Assembly (NCBI RefSeq): GCF_023806635.1
Contig: NZ_JAMTDQ010000101.1
Coordinates: 1-56,498 of the forward strand
DNA length: 56,498 bases
Reading direction: 5' to 3'
Source of the DNA: Accumulibacter sp.
Lineage (GTDB): Bacteria; Pseudomonadota; Gammaproteobacteria; Burkholderiales; Rhodocyclaceae
In this document: piece after piece, positions 49,139 through 56,498 of the stretch
Layout of the letters: each line of letters begins with the position of its first letter
Position numbering within the stretch: the first letter of the stretch is position 1
Made by a program: the position numbers and the translations under genes
The notes under the pieces: generated by a model
What the model saw: the letters and a program-made list of their open reading frames with translations, nothing else
The model's database searches: none
Told to the model about the DNA's origin: nothing

Positions 49139-49394
49139 GAGCGGGAAGCTGGTTCTGCGGGGGTGTTGGGGAAATCCGGGCCGACATTCCCGGTTGACGA
49201 AGGACGACTTGGGCGGAGATACTCGCAGAACGATGACTGGAACCCCAATCCTTCCCGAGTGGCCGGTTTCCTCATGCATCATTCGGCAGAAAATGCTGAC
49301 TACCCGATTGATGGTCGCCAGTCTGTCGGAGCCGCAGGGCCAACGCCACCGCTTCACCTTCGTTCAGCCATCCAATCCTCAATCCCGAATCGCT

Positions 49395-50027
49395 ATGGAT
49401 GCTCACTCTTTCGTGCAGGCAGCTCAGGAAGGCGGCAGCGCTCTCGATACGGTCATGCGAACTCTCATCCGGGACGAGTCTCGCCGCACGTACCGACTTT
49501 GTCACCGCGATCTCTATCGGCTGAATGTCACCGATTCCGACGTCGAAGACTGCGTGCAGGAAACCTTCCTCAAGGTCTGGCGCAATGCGCGCAGCTTTCG
49601 CGGCGAATCGAAACTCCTGACATGGATCGAGTCGATCCGTCGAAACACTGTGAGGGACTTTTCTGAGCGATGCCTTCGGCGCAACGAAGCCGCGCTCGAG
49701 GACGAAGATGGCATGATCATGCCCGATGCTGAAAGCAAGCTGCAGGAAGCCGCACACCACTCGGTTGATCGGCCCGACCTTTGTCTCGAACGAGCCCAAG
49801 TGCGGGAGTGCCTCGCCAGGCGTATGGAGGTGTTTTCCAGGGATTACCCGGCAGACGTCACTTATCTGGTATGGATCGTCATCGACGGTATCAGCAATGA
49901 AGAACTCCACAAGCATCGTGGGGGAACTGAGGGAGCAACACGTGAGTACAAGAGTCAGTTGATGAAAAAAGCCCGGAAAATCTTCGCTGAGTGCTACCTT
50001 TTGGCACAGGGAACGTCCCGTGGGTGA
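49395..50027 (+). CDS. Sigma-70-family (ECF-type) RNA polymerase sigma factor
   Basis: Protein of 210 residues. Region 2 is clear (SDVEDCVQETFLKVWRNARS followed by FRGESKLLTWIESIRRN), and a region 4-like helix-turn-helix is near the C-terminus (ISNEELHKHRGGTEGATREY). The linker between them is longer and more acidic than usual. It would direct RNA polymerase to a small regulon. The ATG at 49395 has a weak ribosome-binding site. The next gene overlaps its stop by 8 bases, the usual layout for a sigma factor and its membrane regulator. Confidence 0.82.
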   Translation: MDAHSFVQAAQEGGSALDTVMRTLIRDESRRTYRLCHRDLYRLNVTDSDVEDCVQETFLKVWRNARSFRGESKLLTWIESIRRNTVRDFSERCLRRNEAALEDEDGMIMPDAESKLQEAAHHSVDRPDLCLERAQVRECLARRMEVFSRDYPADVTYLVWIVIDGISNEELHKHRGGTEGATREYKSQLMKKARKIFAECYLLAQGTSRG

Positions 50028-50676
50028 GCTGACCCCGCGAAAAATCGACGCGGACGAGAAGCAGGCGCGCGACTGGTTTGATGTGCTGGCGGGGCGAAGG
50101 CCCGGCGGGCCTCCCATTCCGGACGCAGCGTTCGCCGAACTCCTGCGAGAGGCCATCACGGCAAACCCGCCACCGGCTGGCGAGATGCAGCTCTCGGTGA
50201 TCGAGATGGAGAAGCGGATATGTGACGCTGCCGCCAAGGAGGGACTGCTTTCCATCGAAAAACCCCGAATGCCGCTTCACCCGAAAGCAGCCACTGCGGG
50301 TTGGCTCACGGGCCTCTGGACGACGCTAACAGGCGCGCCCCTTCGCTCCGTCACCGCAGCCGCGCTCGTCGTCGTGGGAGTTTTCCTTGTTGTGCAGCAA
50401 TCGTCGCATGTCGAACCTGAAGCGATGCCCGTCTCTCGCGGGGCCCAGATACAGGGGGCTGAAGCTCCGGGAGATCCGCAGCGGGCTGCCATTGCGCTGG
50501 TTGCCGAACTCAAGCAGGAAGGTATCGTGGCCCGGCTGGAAAGAGAACAGCAGCAGGTCATCATCCTTGTTGAGCTGCCAAAGTCTCCCACGCCAGCCCA
50601 GAAATCCGCTCTGGCGCGCGCGAAGACCACAGCGCTGCTGTTCTCCCCTGGTCTGACAATAAGGGAAACAGAGTGA
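50020..50676 (+). CDS. Single-pass membrane protein, candidate anti-sigma factor
   Basis: Protein of 218 residues from a GTG overlapping the sigma-factor stop. A cytoplasmic N-terminal domain of about 105 residues precedes one transmembrane helix (about 110-126, SVTAAALVVVGVFLVVQQ). A periplasmic domain of about 90 residues follows (AALVAELKQEG-like segment, then VIILVELPKSP). There is no zinc-binding HXXXCXXC motif. The role as the sigma factor's regulator is inferred from gene order and topology. Confidence 0.65.
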   Translation: MGELTPRKIDADEKQARDWFDVLAGRRPGGPPIPDAAFAELLREAITANPPPAGEMQLSVIEMEKRICDAAAKEGLLSIEKPRMPLHPKAATAGWLTGLWTTLTGAPLRSVTAAALVVVGVFLVVQQSSHVEPEAMPVSRGAQIQGAEAPGDPQRAAIALVAELKQEGIVARLEREQQQVIILVELPKSPTPAQKSALARAKTTALLFSPGLTIRETE

Positions 50677-50794
50677 GATCTGCTGTCTTCCTCCGGCAAG
50701 TCTGACCATCCGGGTGCACTTGTCAATGGCGGTGAAGAAGCGCCGATAACTGGCTGCGAGTGGGTGGACCTGCCGGTGCCCGACCACACCCACA

Positions 50795-50969
50795 TGTCGC
50801 GACGGGTCCCGTGCCTTCGCTTTCCTCGCCAGCCTCATCGAAACCTGTTGCCGTCGCGGAGCATCCGCCTGGCAATACCTCGGCACCGTCATCGCCGCCG
50901 CTCGCAAAGGCTTGCAGCTTCCCACGATTCCCGCCATTCCGGCAAACGTGTAGGGGAGTGAACGATTAC
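50795..50969 (+). mobile_element. IS66-like transposase 3' remnant and element end
   Basis: The frame 50795-50953 reads SRAFAFLASLIETCCRRGAS then AWQYLGTVIAAARKGLQLPT and a stop, similar to the C-terminus of IS66-family transposases. GTGAACGATTAC at 50958-50969 has the GTAA-type end (on the other strand) of that family. No more of the transposase is present, and 50677-50794 holds nothing clear. Confidence 0.5.
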
Positions 50970-51070
50970 CGAGGATTAGCCTTCGGGGCGTTGAAGGAAA
51001 GTTCATGGCGGCATTATACGCGAAACACATCAGCGCGGGAACGAAATGCACAGAACTAGTTTATCTATTA

Positions 51071-51940
51071 TTATGGACGCGGGCAAACCACTTTGGCGTC
51101 TAACATAAATCTCACTATTCTATCTTTATCTACAATTGAATAGTAATCGCTATGTCCAGAAAACATAGCTGCAGATAATCTCCTACCAACAATCTCATGG
51201 TTATCAAGATCTTGTTGGCTTTGAGCATTTCTAGCTACATAAGCACACATAATTTCATGCCATGTTGGATCCTTTTTGCCCAGATAGGAAAGGTAAAATT
51301 GCTCTCTTCTAGCTATGCGTTCCTTCTCGCTAGCCGATATTTTGGCCTCTGCTGGCTCTTCATGTTTAAGTGAAATATTAGTTGACTCTAATCCAACCGA
51401 TGCCATCAAATGAATATAATCATCTCTTGCCGCATCATGAACAAGGCATGCAAGTTGATCAACACTGTAGAAAGAAGAAACTCGCTTCTCATTATATTTT
51501 GGGCCGCCCGATACTTGCTTAAAAAAATACAAATAAAACCCCTTAAGCTCGTCATCCGTGTATGTATTAGCGCGCGTGCCTCGAGGATTGTCTTTCAGAA
51601 GTTTTGCGATATCATAGAACTGTTCCCACCCTGGCTTGCTATTATTTCCATCAAGAAAGCTATATTCGTTACCAACTAGGTTTCGTGCATAAACGACGAA
51701 ATTCGTGCCTTTTGATTTTGCATGCATTGTTTGAAACACAGACTTGGTCACTACACTCTGACCATTAACAAGCCCTGGACTGCGGGCAGACTCTACCGCA
51801 TTAAATCCTGCCATAAAAATTTTATCTAAGGGGTTGTCATGCCCTGTTGGGTCATCAACAACAGAACTACATCTTGCAACCAACGCCAGTGTTCCAGAAA
51901 CTAAAATCGCTGCCTTACCCCATCTTTCGATCAACGCCAT
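51071..51940 (-). CDS. AT-rich orphan gene, secreted or membrane-anchored protein
   Basis: Protein of 289 residues not recognised. The N-terminus has a hydrophobic segment (about 9-23, AAILVSGTLALVARC) that could be a lipoprotein-like signal with Cys at 24. The rest is soluble and charged (for example SVDQLACLVHDAARDDYIHL). Base composition is far lower in GC than the backbone and codon use is AT-rich, a sign of recent transfer. GGAGAG precedes the ATG. It lies between an IS66-like and an IS630-like relic, so it may be cargo left by mobile elements. Confidence 0.7.
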   Translation of the reverse strand: MALIERWGKAAILVSGTLALVARCSSVVDDPTGHDNPLDKIFMAGFNAVESARSPGLVNGQSVVTKSVFQTMHAKSKGTNFVVYARNLVGNEYSFLDGNNSKPGWEQFYDIAKLLKDNPRGTRANTYTDDELKGFYLYFFKQVSGGPKYNEKRVSSFYSVDQLACLVHDAARDDYIHLMASVGLESTNISLKHEEPAEAKISASEKERIARREQFYLSYLGKKDPTWHEIMCAYVARNAQSQQDLDNHEIVGRRLSAAMFSGHSDYYSIVDKDRIVRFMLDAKVVCPRP

Positions 51941-52036
51941 TTTTTCTCTCCTGTTATAACTATACTTACTAATAAATAAAGTATTTTAGTGCATTTGGCG
52001 CTTGTTTTTCGAGTTTCCCAAGGTATAATATGACGC

Positions 52037-52447
52037 ATGAACTCTCCACTGATGCCGCAGAGGCCGGTTTTCACTTCCAAGCGCATGGAACAGCAATGGG
52101 TACGCATGCAAGGCGTCAAGATGATGCGGGCTGGTATGCCGGCGAGTCATGTGGCGCACCATCTCGATGTTTCGGTGCGCGCGGTTTTCAAATGGATCGC
52201 AGCATTCTACGACGGTGGTCAGAATGCGTTGCTCGCCCGAGAAGGAGCCGGTCGGCCGCCGAAGGTCACCCCGGAGCAGTTGCGATGGATCGCCGATACG
52301 GTGCGCGACCGCACGCCCGACCAGTTGAAGTTCGAGTTTGGGTTGTGGACCTTGCGCCTGATCGGCAGTCTGATCGAGCGGCAGTTTCAGATGACGCTGA
52401 GTCTGCCGACGCTGGGCAAGGTGATGCGGCCGGAGGCGGATCCCCTG
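52037..52447 (+). pseudogene. IS630-like transposase, truncated
   Basis: The first 137 or so codons read as an IS630-family transposase: N-terminal MPQRPVFTSKRMEQQW, a helix-turn-helix (MPASHVAHHLDVSVRAVFKW) and EGAGRPPKVTPEQLRWIADT. After LPTLGKVMR, near 52447, family similarity stops and the frame runs on into unrelated sequence to 52555. The DDE catalytic part is absent, so it cannot transpose. Confidence 0.75.
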
Positions 52448-52551
52448 TGGGCTAGGCAGGTATGGACCGTTTCCACACGAAACGAACCCCGACATACTGG
52501 AAGCGGCAAGAAGCAGATCGCAATCCAATTTTATCTCCGTCCGCCAGCAGA

Positions 52552-53220
52552 TTAGAGCTTCCTGCAAACTCCTGTCTCAACATCAAATACGGGAGACTTA
52601 TCATCTTCTTTCTGGATCGGATGCAGAATTGTCAGCGTATTGCTATAAGGTGTATAGAAGGCTTGACACCAGAAGAAGGTTCTATTGGCGAAAACATCTT
52701 GTTTCGCAACAGTCTGCATGCAGTAGAAATCAGGGCTTCCGGCAGCAAAGTTTGACTCCAAGCGCTGATTTGGGAAATACTTCGCGGTGAACTCGCGATC
52801 GCGGCTCAAGAGAAATCCCGCTTGCCCACGCTCAGGCTTAAAGATCCGAAGAAAAACGGTCTCATCCGGTTGGTCCTTCTTTCTTAAGGTCAGTCTGCGG
52901 TAATCAATGGTCCACACATCACCTGCGTCGCCTCTAGCATGTGCCAGTTTACATTCGAATTCACCTTCGGTGACTGCGATTTTTGATGAGAATGAAGGGC
53001 CTTCATTCCAGTATGTTGGAAAATTCGACGAGTAACCGCCCCGGTTCCAGAAAAGAGCTTCCATTAAGTTGTTGCTTGGCCTGTCGATGGTTGGACCATT
53101 AATCCACCCAAAAGGCAAAATCAAGACCATAAAGCAGCTTGCAGAAAGCGCGAGCAACCAAAAGATACGTTTTCCGGTCTGCGATAGAGTTCGCGCAACG
53201 GTCATTCTTGAGAATTGCAT
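52552..53220 (-). CDS. Membrane-anchored protein of unknown function
   Basis: Protein of 222 residues: one N-terminal transmembrane helix (about 18-38, IFWLLALSASCFMVLILPFG) and an exported domain with four Cys (for example FYCMQTVAKQ and FFWCQAFYTP). No family recognised. The start at 53220 is preferred over an upstream ATG at 53331 because AAGGA lies 9 bases before it. GC content is below the backbone. It belongs to a run of minus-strand orphan genes reaching to 55185. Confidence 0.68.
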   Translation of the reverse strand: MQFSRMTVARTLSQTGKRIFWLLALSASCFMVLILPFGWINGPTIDRPSNNLMEALFWNRGGYSSNFPTYWNEGPSFSSKIAVTEGEFECKLAHARGDAGDVWTIDYRRLTLRKKDQPDETVFLRIFKPERGQAGFLLSRDREFTAKYFPNQRLESNFAAGSPDFYCMQTVAKQDVFANRTFFWCQAFYTPYSNTLTILHPIQKEDDKSPVFDVETGVCRKL

Positions 53221-53311
53221 CTCGTGCCATCCTTCATCGTCGTCGTATTGTAAGATTTTCCCAGCATTAGCAGACCAGTAGGTCGCGCATGTTGGGCTGG
53301 TCGGTTTGTCA

Positions 53312-53569
53312 CTACTTAGTTGTCTGGCCAATCACCAACGGAGTTGTAGACGCTGCAGCTTTCTTAGCCTTGGCCGAGGCTTTTTCAGCAGGATCTGCAC
53401 CTTTCTTGAGTAGACCAAAGAGTTCCCGTGCGCTACTCGATACTCATTTCCTACGCCTTCGAAGCATTTCTTTGCTCAGTTCGTCTTGTGCGGGGATGGC
53501 CGAGCAGCGAGCCGTCTCTAGGGCGATAAATTGGGACTCGACGACCCTTCGCTCCCTTGTCCCAGCCAC
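53312..53569 (-). pseudogene. Degenerate small gene with an internal TGA
   Basis: One minus-strand frame reads like protein (REQRVVESQFIALETARCSA, then ELFGLLKKGADPAEKASAKA) but has a TGA at 53444-53446 between the two parts. A GTG at 53569 could be the start. It is either a decayed gene or a chance frame; similarity to known families was not recognised. Confidence 0.35.
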
Positions 53570-53636
53570 CCTTGTGAGGTGGCGAAGTCCTTGCTGTTGG
53601 ATGGGGTCGGGAGTTGGTGAAATTGGTCAAGAAACT

Positions 53637-54095
53637 TCACGCTTCCTTTGAAGAAAAACACTCGTTCCTGGCACGAGCGTAGCGATTCCGGTCGATGAGC
53701 GCGAGAACAACTGACGCAACAGATATCAAGAATGCCGTCTTGTAAAAGTAGAACACGGCGATTCGAGGTGGATCGTAAAGTAACTCGCCAAAAAGCATTA
53801 CAATAGCCCCCATCACACCCACATTCCAACAAGGAACTACATACTCTTTTAACTTGAGCCGAACGGCATTGAAACCCCACACACAAATGGTGCCACCATA
53901 TGCGATAAGCATACCAGTGAAGCCCAATTCTAGACCCCCATAGAAGAGAATTTCATACCATTGCTGCGCCGGAGTCATCCGCTGAAAGAAAGGCTTATCG
54001 TAATACAGTCCAAGCCCAGCAGCGCAAAAATACAGGCCGAAGATAATCCACAAACAGCCAGCCACTCCAGTTAGACCCGCTTGTCTGAACTTCAT
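53637..54095 (-). CDS. Four-helix membrane protein of unknown function
   Basis: Protein of 152 residues with about four transmembrane helices (such as VAGCLWIIFGLYFCAAGLGL, then AFLISVASVVLALI near the end). No family recognised and no catalytic motif. An ATG at 54104 sits directly against the AGGAGG ribosome-binding site, so the next ATG (54095), 9 bases from that site, is the likely start. Confidence 0.65.
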   Translation of the reverse strand: MKFRQAGLTGVAGCLWIIFGLYFCAAGLGLYYDKPFFQRMTPAQQWYEILFYGGLELGFTGMLIAYGGTICVWGFNAVRLKLKEYVVPCWNVGVMGAIVMLFGELLYDPPRIAVFYFYKTAFLISVASVVLALIDRNRYARARNECFSSKEA

Positions 54096-54104
54096 AGGAA
54101 ACAT

Positions 54105-54110
54105 CCTCCT
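54105..54110 (-). promoter_or_regulatory. Ribosome-binding site that decides the start at 54095
   Basis: AGGAGG on the minus strand abuts the first ATG (54104) but is optimally spaced, 9 bases, from the second ATG (54095). Confidence 0.6.
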
Positions 54111-54210
54111 TGTAACCCGAACGCCGGATGGGCAATCTTCAGGGCATTATTGATGACAAGTCTGTGTAGGCTCAATCGCTCGAAGCTCTCAGCCAGTGCT
54201 TCTCCGACAC

Positions 54211-55185
54211 TCAATAGCCTTGACAATACTGAAACTCGCTTTGGCCAGGACAGCGACTACGCCGCACCTCCATTCTGTCTCGCTCATCTTGCTGCCGTCG
54301 CTCTTCTTCGCGACGTTCCGCCTCCCGAGCTCTTCTTTCGGCGCGATCGGCCGACGCGTCCTCGTGCCGCTTGAAGTCATCAGCGAGACGTTGTTCCATT
54401 TCTTCATTGATGCCCCGGCTCGATTGCCCGCGATGGGGCGGATCGATCTCGGCTTCCCAGGTGTTCCCCGATCTGACCAGGCGTGCACTCGCCGTGCCGG
54501 CCATCGGCATCTTGAACTGTGGTAGGAGAACACCCCCATGGGATTGGTGAACCAACGACATTTCATACGAGCAATGGAAGCTCCCTTTCGGCTTTGCCGG
54601 CTGACAGCCGCGTTTCTTGAAGGACGAGATACGGAAGGTGGTGTTGCCGACCAATACTCGCGACCCATCGGGAATGACACCCAAAGCTTCCCCCAACGGG
54701 CCAGGTAAGACGGTGCGCCAGACCTCTCCCTGTTTCTTGAAGGCAAGCTCATAGGCGCGATTTCCGGCCGTTTCCACCGCCTGACAAAGCTCTGCCTCGG
54801 TCGGGCCATCGCTGGCGGCACCTTTCGCGACGGAGCGCTCATCCTGCATTCGCTTCGTGCAGTAGGAAACGTTGGTATCCGGATGTCCCGGACTGGCCGT
54901 CCCAGGAACGCGCTGCCCCGTGTTTCCTTTCGACAGCCGCTGATCGCGGTAGGGCTGCCAACAGGCGTGCGCCGCTGTGTCGCATGCTTCCGAACAGGAG
55001 GTACGTTGCCGCAAGTCCATTTGCAGACAGGCTCTTCGACAGACAATCTGTTCCTGAAGGCATGGGTGTTGCGGTGTCGCGAGGGCGGAAAAATTAGCGC
55101 CGATCAGTGCGAAAAGCACGACCCCCGTGCTCGCCTTGCGTAGGGTTCCTGTCAGTTCCATGCCTGTGCTCAACATCGTCATCAT
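54211..55185 (-). CDS. Cysteine-rich secreted protein of unknown function
   Basis: Protein of 324 residues. A signal peptide (about residues 17-36) is followed by a Cys-rich segment with six Cys in about 35 residues (CLQEQIVCRRACLQ, then CSEACDTAAHAC). A central domain of mixed structure follows (VWRTVLPGPLGEALGVIPDG). A highly charged Arg/Glu helix comes next (about 275-305, RRAREAERREEERRQQDERD), and the C-terminus has two further Cys. No family recognised. GGAGG lies just before the ATG pair at 55185/55182. Its GC content is near the backbone value. Confidence 0.65.
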   Translation of the reverse strand: MMTMLSTGMELTGTLRKASTGVVLFALIGANFSALATPQHPCLQEQIVCRRACLQMDLRQRTSCSEACDTAAHACWQPYRDQRLSKGNTGQRVPGTASPGHPDTNVSYCTKRMQDERSVAKGAASDGPTEAELCQAVETAGNRAYELAFKKQGEVWRTVLPGPLGEALGVIPDGSRVLVGNTTFRISSFKKRGCQPAKPKGSFHCSYEMSLVHQSHGGVLLPQFKMPMAGTASARLVRSGNTWEAEIDPPHRGQSSRGINEEMEQRLADDFKRHEDASADRAERRAREAERREEERRQQDERDRMEVRRSRCPGQSEFQYCQGY

Positions 55186-55677
55186 CTGCCTCCAAGAATT
55201 GGGATAAGGTCTGCGTCATCGGCCAAGGTACCGATTTCGCGGCAACGCAGTTCTTGGACGGGCGCAGCTTGTTCTTGTCAGGGTGCAGGGTGATGATCTC
55301 GATCTGCGGCAACTTCGCGAGAGACGTCGGTGTCTATGGCAGCGTGCGCAAGCAACCCTCGGCCCGAACGGCATTGTACCCCTTCCCGCACCATGGCGGC
55401 ACGCCCTGGGATCCCTGCTCCAGGGCTTCTCGTCTTGGAGAGAGTGGTGCGCCGTGCCACCTTCACGCCTGAACCTGACATTCGTCGAGGCAAGCCGTCT
55501 ACCACTTGCGAGCGCTTGGTCACGGCGTGGCACAACCGATGGTAACCGTCATGATCATGTCTAAACAACTATTGGGCGGGCGGGAGACGATGGGACCAGG
55601 CGCGGTCGCGAAGGCCATCCGCATCGCGCTGGCGGCTATCGTCAACCCGGATGTCCCGAATTGGAGAGTGATTGCTG
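55186..55677. other. Gene-free stretch
   Basis: About 490 bases between divergent genes. Several short open frames exist on both strands, but none has a ribosome-binding site, a recognisable product or clear codon bias. Promoters for both flanking genes should lie here; I could not pick one out. Confidence 0.4.
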
Positions 55678-56268
55678 ATGAAAATTGACCACCACCCACG
55701 CGCCCTCGGCAGATCGTCGCCAGGCAGGGTAGTTGCGGGGCTTCTCGCGGGGATGCTTTTGATACCCCACGTCGACGCGGTAGACCGGATGGCTGTTCCT
55801 GATAGCCGAACACTGGACGCGCAGGCAACCGGTCGCTGGATCGAACTGGACGCGCACAGAGACAAGCGAGTATACGTCGCGCTGACCGGTACCCGTGGCT
55901 ACGATGGGCTACCGCGCATTCACCTGCGAGTCGATCGGCTGCCGGATGCCGACGACCTGGCAGCCACTGAGATCACGACCGAGGACATCGATTGTTGGCG
56001 TGGGGAGACGCGTCTGGTCAGCATCCGTCGCCACGACAAGAACGGTGTCCCGCTTGGCTCATACCATTACGAGACGCCGCAGCCTCCCGAACGCATTCTA
56101 TCCTTCTACCAATCGCCCCTTGCCGAGTTCTGCCGCGGAGAACATGTCCTGACGACGCTGGCGGGCGGCAAGGAGCGTTGGCTCGATGTACTGCACAAGC
56201 AGAGGACACTGCTCCGCGAGGAGTGGCGAAGACGGATCCCGGATCGCTTGATTGCGCTTCCTGACTAG
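55678..56268 (+). CDS. Secreted protein of unknown function
   Basis: Protein of 196 residues with a signal peptide (about 1-34, GRVVAGLLAGMLLIPHVDA). The mature part begins with a beta-rich stretch (RWIELDAHRDKRVYVALTGT) and ends in a charged helix (LHKQRTLLREEWRRRIPDRL). No family recognised. The ATG at 55678 has GGAGAG upstream; a TTG two codons earlier is possible but less likely. The stretch after it to the window end shows no gene. Confidence 0.6.
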   Translation: MKIDHHPRALGRSSPGRVVAGLLAGMLLIPHVDAVDRMAVPDSRTLDAQATGRWIELDAHRDKRVYVALTGTRGYDGLPRIHLRVDRLPDADDLAATEITTEDIDCWRGETRLVSIRRHDKNGVPLGSYHYETPQPPERILSFYQSPLAEFCRGEHVLTTLAGGKERWLDVLHKQRTLLREEWRRRIPDRLIALPD

Positions 56269-56498
56269 GGCTGCATTCGGCGTCCGCACGGCTGCCACCA
56301 CCGTATCCATGCTGCTTGGCGCCCCCTTCTCGGATCCCGCTTCCTTCCCCAAGACGGGCGGGTCGTCCCAGAGGCAGCGGTGAATCGGCGGGCGAACGTG
56401 GCATCGTGTCGCCTTCCCGCGCATCCCGATGACTGGCACGGCAATAGTCACTTATGACTCAGATCTTTACATTTCCTGAGCAGATCTGGTCACGGGGT

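Noticed and set aside
48736-49140. 134-codon frame after acnB
   Set aside because: No ribosome-binding site or known product, and it runs through the 17-bp hairpin. Treated as non-coding.
56460-56498. Two CAGATCT copies near the window end
   Set aside because: Only 7 bases each and at the edge of the sequence; too little to call a repeat or element end.

Overview
The window is high-GC DNA, mostly about 65% G+C by eye, with a house-keeping backbone typical of Betaproteobacteria: a miaB-phoH-ybeY-corC-lnt block, a B-type aconitase, ubiA, recG and an NhaR-like regulator. The gene content, many sensory hybrids and fatty-acid oxidation genes suggest a Rhodocyclales relative such as the Candidatus Accumulibacter lineage. 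That placement is inference from gene content and was not tested by a search. No tRNA, rRNA or CRISPR array was seen.

Layout. (1) 1-9183: the end of a beta-oxidation operon (bifunctional hydroxyacyl-CoA dehydrogenase/enoyl-CoA hydratase, then thiolase), two envelope/division-type proteins (DUF2802, SPOR), a TPR protein, a FadL-type outer-membrane porin, and ridA overlapping recG. (2) 9280-17627, minus strand: a decaying chemosensory block. It holds a giant CheB-CheR-PAS-histidine kinase-REC-Hpt gene split by an in-frame TAG, a methyl-accepting chemotaxis protein split by an in-frame TGA at a probable Trp codon, and a second relic of an MCP tail beyond the hybrid. (3) 17628-18445: a gene-free stretch with a MITE-like inverted-repeat element. 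(4) 18446-24716: an MFS/PlsC fusion, ubiA, a small cytochrome c and a REC-PAS-GGDEF-EAL protein, tightly packed. (5) 24877-29308: htpX, an HPF-like protein, a LysR-type regulator, a Tim44-like protein and an M50 peptidase.

(6) 29399-37544 is the most interesting block. Eight co-directional genes follow a clear sigma-70 promoter: a coiled-coil protein, a membrane-anchored ABC solute-binding protein fused to an OmpA peptidoglycan-binding domain, an SsuC/TauC-like permease, its ATPase, a membrane coiled-coil protein, a PspA/IM30 protein, a Ycf46-like AAA+ ATPase and a TerB-like protein. I read it as a possible envelope-maintenance machine that couples a peptidoglycan-tethered transporter to an ESCRT-III-like protein and an AAA+ partner. 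Its function is not known from the sequence.

(7) 38290-48639: a CorA-like Mg2+ transporter, the lnt-corC-ybeY-phoH-miaB operon on the minus strand, and acnB. (8) 48690-56498: an accessory region with lower and uneven GC. It carries a sigma factor with a membrane partner, relics of IS66-like and IS630-like elements flanking an AT-rich orphan gene, several unrecognised membrane or secreted proteins, and long stretches without genes.
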